Part shown: positions 38,308 to 42,127 of the stretch, piece after piece
How positions within the stretch are numbered: the stretch's first letter is position 1
Layout: each line of letters opens with the position of its first letter
NCBI GenBank assembly: GCA_902492545.1
Contig: CABULX010000002.1
Coordinates: 1-42,127 of the forward strand
Direction: 5' to 3'
Source of the DNA: an uncultured Collinsella sp.
Lineage (GTDB): Bacteria; Actinomycetota; Coriobacteriia; Coriobacteriales; Coriobacteriaceae
Length of the DNA stretch: 42,127 bases
Notes under the pieces: generated by a model
What the model was told of the DNA's origin: nothing
The model's input: the letters and a program-made list of their open reading frames with translations, nothing else
Databases searched by the model: none
Translations under genes and position numbers: made by a program

Positions 38308-40536
38308 ATGGAGCAATCGAGCCTGTTTGGTGACGGTGTGGACATCGATACCGAAGCGCCCGCGAGCGCGGATGCCGCTGCACCGGCCGACGCCCATGCC
38401 CAGGCGGCGGCGCGTGCGGCCGAGCTGCGCCACGAGCTCGATTACCACGCCTATCGCTACTACATGCTCGATGCGCCCGAGATCACGGACGCCGCCTTCG
38501 ACAAAATGCTCGTTGAGCTGCAGGAGATCGAGGCGGCCTATCCCGACCTGGTGACGCCCGACAGCTATACCCAGCGTGTGGGCGGCTACGTGAGCGAGCA
38601 GTTTACGCCGGTCACGCACATGGCACGCATGTATTCCATGGACGATGCCATGGATCTGGACGAGCTCGACGCGTGGCTCCAGCGCGCCGAGGATGCGCTC
38701 GGTGCCGGCAGCGTCACCTATACCTGCGAGCTTAAGATCGACGGCCTGGGTGTGGCGCTTACCTACCAAAACGGCACCTTCGTACGTGCGGCCACACGTG
38801 GCGATGGCGCCACGGGCGAGGACGTGTCGCTTAACGTGCGCACCATCAAGGATGTGCCCATGCACCTTTCCGAGCCGGCGCTCGCCCACATGGGCGCCGA
38901 CCGCGAGCGCACCATCGAGGTGCGTGGCGAGGTCTATATGCCCAAGGGCAGCTTTGTGCGCCTGAACGACGAGGCCGATGCCGAGGGTCGCGACCCCTTC
39001 GCCAACCCGCGCAACGCCGCCGCCGGCAGCCTGCGCCAAAAGGACCCCAAGGTCACGGCGCGCCGCGATCTCGCCACCTTTATCTACGCCATCGCCGATA
39101 CCGACCCGCTGCACGTTCACAGCCAGCGCGAGTTTCTCGATTGGCTGCGCAGCGCCGGCTTTAGCGTCAACCCCAACGTGGCACGCTGCGCCACGCCGGC
39201 CGAGGTCCACGAGTTCTGCGCCCAGGCCCTCGAGCATCGCGGTGACCTGGACTACGACATCGATGGCGTGGTCGTAAAGGTCGACAGCTTCCAGCAGCAG
39301 CTCGACCTGGGCTTTACCGCCCGCGCACCACGCTGGGCCATTGCCTTTAAGTTCCCGCCCGAGGAAAAGCAGACCGTCCTGCGCGAAATTCGCATTCAGG
39401 TGGGCCGCACCGGTGTGCTCACGCCGGTCGCCGAGTTCGACCCGGTGACGGTTGCCGGCTCCACCATCGCGCGCGCCACGCTGCATAACATCGATGAGAT
39501 CCGTCGCAAAAACGTGCGCGAGGGCGACACTATCATCGTGCACAAGGCAGGCGACGTGATTCCCGAGGTCGTGGGCCCGGTGCTCGACAAGCGCCCGGCC
39601 GATTCTGTCGACTGGCACATGCCCGAGGTCTGCCCCGTGTGCGGTAGCCCCGTGGTCCACGAGGATGGCGAGGTCGCTTACCGTTGCGTCTCCATCGATT
39701 GCCCCGCGCAGCTCAAGGAGCGCTTGCTCCACTGGGTGAGCCGTGGCTGCATGGACGTCGACGGCCTGGGCGACGAGATCGTCGACAAGATGATCGCCGC
39801 CGGCCTGATTCACGACGTCGCGGACTTCTACCAGCTCACGGTCGACGACATCGCCGGCCTGGACACGGGGCGCACCTATGCCAGCTCCAACAGCAAAAAG
39901 GGTGTCAAGAAGGGCGACCCCATCCCGGTGGGCCTCAAGACGGCCGAGAAAATCATCGCCGAGCTCAACAAGTCCAAGAGCCAGCCGCTCGGTCGCGTGC
40001 TGTTTGCCCTGGGCATCCGCCACGTGGGCAAGAGCGTGGGCGAGGTCATCGCCGAGCGATTCCTGTCGATTGACAAGCTCATCTTGGCGAGCGAAGAGGA
40101 CATCGCCGAGTGCGAGGGCATCGGTCCCAAGATTGCGGCGAGCGTTAAGCAGTTCCTGGCCGTGCCCGAGAACCTTGCCGTGCTGGAGCGCCTGCGCCAA
40201 GCGGGCCTTTCGCTCGAGGTCGACTTGGGCGCCGCGCACGCGCAGGCCGCAGCCGACGCTGGCGTGGCAGGCGAGCTCGCCGACGCACAGCCACTCGTGG
40301 GTCTGACCTTCGTGCTCACCGGCACGCTCGTCAACCGCACCCGCGACGAGGCGGGCGCGGCACTCAAGGTGCTCGGCGCCAAGGTTTCGGGCAGTGTGTC
40401 GAAGAAGACGAGCTATCTGGTCGCCGGCCCCAAGGCAGGCTCCAAGCTCACCAAGGCCGAGCAGCTGGGTGTGCCCGTGCTGGACGAGGACGCACTCGAG
40501 CAAATCCTGGCGACTGGTGGGGTGCCCCAGGCTTAG
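38308..40536 (+). CDS. ligA: NAD+-dependent DNA ligase LigA
   Basis: LigA (EC 6.5.1.2) seals nicks in DNA during replication and repair. The 742-residue protein has the N-terminal NAD-binding domain (YHAYRYYMLDAPEITDAAFD, 46-65) and the adenylation Lys K143 in ELKIDG. An OB-fold region (VGRTGVLTPVAEFDPV), a four-Cys zinc finger (CPVCG...CVSIDCP), helix-hairpin-helix repeats and a C-terminal BRCT domain (about 660-742) follow. A Ser/Ala/Asp-rich stretch of about 35 residues precedes the first domain. GAAGGAG sets ATG 38308; a TTG start at 38263 is less likely. A strong terminator follows. Confidence 0.97.
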   Translation: MEQSSLFGDGVDIDTEAPASADAAAPADAHAQAAARAAELRHELDYHAYRYYMLDAPEITDAAFDKMLVELQEIEAAYPDLVTPDSYTQRVGGYVSEQFTPVTHMARMYSMDDAMDLDELDAWLQRAEDALGAGSVTYTCELKIDGLGVALTYQNGTFVRAATRGDGATGEDVSLNVRTIKDVPMHLSEPALAHMGADRERTIEVRGEVYMPKGSFVRLNDEADAEGRDPFANPRNAAAGSLRQKDPKVTARRDLATFIYAIADTDPLHVHSQREFLDWLRSAGFSVNPNVARCATPAEVHEFCAQALEHRGDLDYDIDGVVVKVDSFQQQLDLGFTARAPRWAIAFKFPPEEKQTVLREIRIQVGRTGVLTPVAEFDPVTVAGSTIARATLHNIDEIRRKNVREGDTIIVHKAGDVIPEVVGPVLDKRPADSVDWHMPEVCPVCGSPVVHEDGEVAYRCVSIDCPAQLKERLLHWVSRGCMDVDGLGDEIVDKMIAAGLIHDVADFYQLTVDDIAGLDTGRTYASSNSKKGVKKGDPIPVGLKTAEKIIAELNKSKSQPLGRVLFALGIRHVGKSVGEVIAERFLSIDKLILASEEDIAECEGIGPKIAASVKQFLAVPENLAVLERLRQAGLSLEVDLGAAHAQAAADAGVAGELADAQPLVGLTFVLTGTLVNRTRDEAGAALKVLGAKVSGSVSKKTSYLVAGPKAGSKLTKAEQLGVPVLDEDALEQILATGGVPQA

Positions 40537-40556
40537 GACATCGATAATCAAATTAG

Positions 40557-40596
40557 AAAACCTCCCGGAAAGGTTGATACTTTCCGGGAGGTTTTT
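40557..40596. terminator. Bidirectional rho-independent terminator after ligA
   Basis: The perfect stem AAAACCTCCCGGAAAG/CTTTCCGGGAGGTTTT has A's before and T's after, so it can work on both strands. Confidence 0.92.
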
Positions 40597-40753
40597 ATTT
40601 GGGCGTGATGGCGGGCACCGTGATCTGCGTCATGTAGGTTGCTGAGGGTGACCCTGCGGAGCGGTGCCGTTCCGGAGCGATAGAAGATTCATGCAAAGCA
40701 AAGGGGCCCCGCAGTGAGGTCCCACAACGGGGCTGCCCCATTGTGATGAGTTT

Positions 40754-40793
40754 TATACACTTTAACATTAACATTAACATTAACGTGTATACT
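40754..40793 (+). promoter_or_regulatory. Toxin-antitoxin promoter with inverted repeat and hexamer repeats
   Basis: TATACAC (40754-40760) and GTGTATA (40785-40791) are complements that flank three TTAACA hexamers and one TTAACG (40762-40785). TATACT (40788-40793) is a likely -10, and the TTAACA units resemble -35 boxes. Phd-type antitoxins usually repress such sites. The rest of the 290-bp spacer (40597-40753) shows only a weak GC hairpin near 40700-40740. Confidence 0.6.
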
Positions 40794-40826
40794 CAGCAGT
40801 GAAGATATATGTTGAGAGGAGCAGTT

Positions 40827-41219
40827 ATGGTTACGGTCGCGTTTTCGGAACTGCGCCAAAACCTTACGCAGGTGGCCGAAAAGGTTGCCAATGAGGGCGA
40901 GGAGGTTGTGGTCTTCAAGCGGAGCAAGCCGTTGTTCAAGATCGTGCCGCTCGACTATGAAGGTCCAGTTACGGTGGAATATGACGCTGCCCAGGAGCGT
41001 GGGGGCGCAAAACCGACGTGCGACACGGGCAAGCCCAAGCGCGACGTGGGTACGATGTGGCATCCCAAGATCACCTGGAAGGAGATTCGCGAGATGCTCG
41101 CGGAGAATGAGGACTACCAGGAGTATCTCGATATCGTGGCTAACATGCCAAAGGGAACGCCGCTCGATACGATGACGGTTGAAGATGAAAAGCGCGTCGC
41201 GAGGGAGCGCTACCTATGA
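40827..41219 (+). CDS. Phd/YefM-family antitoxin with long C-terminal extension
   Basis: The first 55 residues of this 130-residue protein match the Phd/YefM DNA-binding fold (VAFSELRQNLTQVAEKVANEGEEVVVFKRSKPLFKIVPL). The C-terminal half (TWKEIREMLAENEDYQEYLD...) is probably the toxin-binding tail and is longer than usual. ATG 40827 follows GAGAGGA; an in-frame ATG at 40809 lacks a ribosome site. Its stop overlaps the PIN toxin start (ATGA). It probably binds the repeat at 40754-40793. Confidence 0.83.
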   Translation: MVTVAFSELRQNLTQVAEKVANEGEEVVVFKRSKPLFKIVPLDYEGPVTVEYDAAQERGGAKPTCDTGKPKRDVGTMWHPKITWKEIREMLAENEDYQEYLDIVANMPKGTPLDTMTVEDEKRVARERYL

Positions 41220-41638
41220 GAGCATTTCTCGATACCAATTTTCTGCTCGATTGCGTGCTTCCGGGCCGGCCGGAGCACGCAGCGGCGCAAACGATCAAGG
41301 GGCTCGTCGACGTGGGGCTTATCGAAGGCGTTGTTTCGGCCTGCTCTCTCAAGGACGCGTACTACATTCTCACCAAACAGGCCGGCGAGGCGCGCGGGCG
41401 CGAGGTAGTGCGCGACTGCCTTAAGAGCTACTCGGTAGAGCCTCTCGACCAAGAGGCTTGTTTTACCTCCGCCTATTCCGATGAGCCGGACTTTGAGGAC
41501 GGCTGTATCCGTGCGATGGCCGAGCGTGCCGGCGTGGACTTTATCATCACGCGTGACCGCGCCGCTTTTGTGCGCTCGACCATCAAGACCTTCTCGCCTG
41601 CAGAGTTCATCCGTGCGTTTCCGATTCCGGAGGAGTAA
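41216..41638 (+). CDS. PIN-domain RNase toxin
   Basis: The 140-residue protein has the PIN pattern of acidic residues: D6 in FLDTNFLL, D47 in SLKDAYYIL, the E94/D95 pair in DFEDG and D114 in ITRDRAAF. PIN toxins (VapC-like) cut RNA. It overlaps the antitoxin by four bases, so the pair is translationally coupled. Pairing of PIN with a Phd-type antitoxin is known in bacteria. Confidence 0.85.
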   Translation: MRAFLDTNFLLDCVLPGRPEHAAAQTIKGLVDVGLIEGVVSACSLKDAYYILTKQAGEARGREVVRDCLKSYSVEPLDQEACFTSAYSDEPDFEDGCIRAMAERAGVDFIITRDRAAFVRSTIKTFSPAEFIRAFPIPEE

Positions 41639-41704
41639 AACCGCCATATCGGGGACTGTCCTCGACATGGTAGTTCTCCTGTAGTCGACGCTCGTTAGCT
41701 GAGC

Positions 41705-41733
41705 TATACTTCATAATTATGTACACAATTATG
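41705..41733 (+). promoter_or_regulatory. Promoter/operator of the second antitoxin
   Basis: TATACT (41705-41710) is a likely -10. Just after it CATAATT (41712-41718) and AATTATG (41727-41733) form an inverted repeat, a plausible autoregulatory site. A partial GGGGACTGTCC-type hairpin sits upstream at about 41645-41670. Confidence 0.55.
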
Positions 41734-41746
41734 TTAGGAGTGTGCC

Positions 41747-42016
41747 ATGCCCGTTTGCGTTCCAATTAAAGATATGCGGGACACCGCGAAATTCTCGGAG
41801 CTCGTTGAAACTACTACTGGTCCAGTGACTGTTACAAAAAACGGCTATAGCAAATTTGTTGTACTTCGATCCGAGGACTACGACCTCATGGTTCAGGAAC
41901 AGGCTAAGGCTCGTCTGATGGCTCGTATAGCTGTGGCCGAACGGGAGCGTGCTGCTGGTACGGCACGTGATGCCTTTGAGGCTCTCGATGACCTTGAGGC
42001 AAAATATGGCCTATAA
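41747..42016 (+). CDS. Phd/YefM-type antitoxin (second)
   Basis: The 89-residue protein has a Phd-like start (VPIKDMRDTAKFSELVETTTGPVTVTKNGYSKFVVLRSEDYD) and a helical acidic C-terminal tail that usually binds a RelE/ParE toxin. TTAGGAG at about 41734-41740 sets ATG 41747. The next frame, beginning within its last codons, encodes the start of such a toxin. Confidence 0.83.
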   Translation: MPVCVPIKDMRDTAKFSELVETTTGPVTVTKNGYSKFVVLRSEDYDLMVQEQAKARLMARIAVAERERAAGTARDAFEALDDLEAKYGL

Positions 42017-42083
42017 CGTCAAGATTCTGCCTTCAGCTGAACAAGAAGTTGACGATATCGTTGATTATCTATGGCTCTGTTAG
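42006..42083 (+). pseudogene. RelE/ParE-type toxin, cut short after about 22 residues
   Basis: ATG 42006 overlaps the antitoxin stop. The reading MAYNVKILPSAEQEVDDIVDYL matches the start of RelE/ParE toxins, but the frame ends at TAG 42081 after 25 residues. The sequence from about 42073 (GGCTCTGTTAGACC) no longer looks like the toxin. An insertion at this point is the simplest explanation; the rest of the toxin could lie beyond the window. Confidence 0.7.
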
Positions 42084-42127
42084 ACCAGGATTGACATTCC
42101 GCCCCGTCATCTTCTTGCGATTGCACA
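42073..42127. mobile_element. Possible left end of an insertion sequence (runs out of window)
   Basis: GGCTCTGTTAGACC resembles the terminal repeats of several IS families, and it begins exactly where the toxin reading stops. Only 55 bases are visible and no transposase is seen, so the family cannot be named. Confidence 0.4.

Noticed and set aside
38167..40551. A 794-codon minus-strand open frame opposite ligA
   Set aside because: It mirrors ligA and comes from high GC at third codon positions. It has low-complexity composition and no recognisable domain, while ligA has all its motifs.

Overview
The window looks like a high-GC gut Coriobacteriia chromosome, most likely Collinsella or a close relative. 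This is inferred from codon use, the short GC-rich spacers, the FeoB plus small Cys-rich protein pair, an actinobacterial GlnR-like regulator beside glnA, and the enzyme set. No rRNA or tRNA gene was seen and no CRISPR array. Species assignment is inference.

Layout. 1-1.5 kb: the end of a ferrous iron transporter (feoB) and its small Cys-rich partner. 1.6-23.5 kb: a pectin/galacturonate catabolic island. It holds a LacI-type regulator, uxaC-uxaB-uxaA, a GPH-family sugar:cation symporter, an intracellular GH28 polygalacturonase, an esterase, a CE8 pectin methylesterase fused to a second alpha/beta-hydrolase, an SGNH esterase, a GH105 unsaturated galacturonyl hydrolase, a TIM-barrel isomerase/epimerase-like protein, an Fe-S/FAD oxidoreductase and an OYE-type ene reductase. 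On the minus strand follow a DhuI-type isomerase, KduD and a GntR/FadR regulator. 23.7-27 kb: a gluconate-type permease and an IlvD/Edd-family sugar-acid dehydratase. 27-29.9 kb: an AAA-type ATPase, intergenic repeats and a second GntR regulator. 29.9-33.1 kb: kdgK-eda (minus), divergent from a second LacI regulator. 33.1-34 kb: an MNT/HEPN toxin-antitoxin pair whose antitoxin carries an N-terminal RelB-like domain. 34.1-40.5 kb: glnA, a GlnR-like regulator, htrA and ligA. 40.6 kb to the end: a Phd/PIN toxin-antitoxin operon, then a second Phd-type antitoxin whose toxin gene is cut short by what may be the end of an insertion sequence.

How it works together. None of the pectin enzymes has a visible signal peptide, so oligogalacturonides are probably imported by the symporter and de-esterified and split inside the cell. 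Galacturonate goes UxaC -> tagaturonate -> UxaB -> altronate -> UxaA -> KDG. Unsaturated uronate released by GH105 goes DhuI -> KduD -> KDG. Gluconate or a related acid may enter by GntP and be dehydrated to KDG. KdgK and Eda then give pyruvate and glyceraldehyde 3-phosphate.

Regulation. The promoters of uxaC, the symporter and GH105 share one design. Each has a 27-bp box with two CCGTT direct repeats exactly 21 bp apart, then a first GTGAACGTTCAC-type LacI operator overlapping the presumed -35, then a second operator 38-41 bp further on, past the -10. The 27-bp box also occurs before the permease gene, and an operator plus a half-box occur before kduD. The binder of the 27-bp box is unknown; this is the most promising undescribed element here. 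The spacers also contain three copies of a ~67-nt palindromic repeat and three longer inverted-repeat elements.
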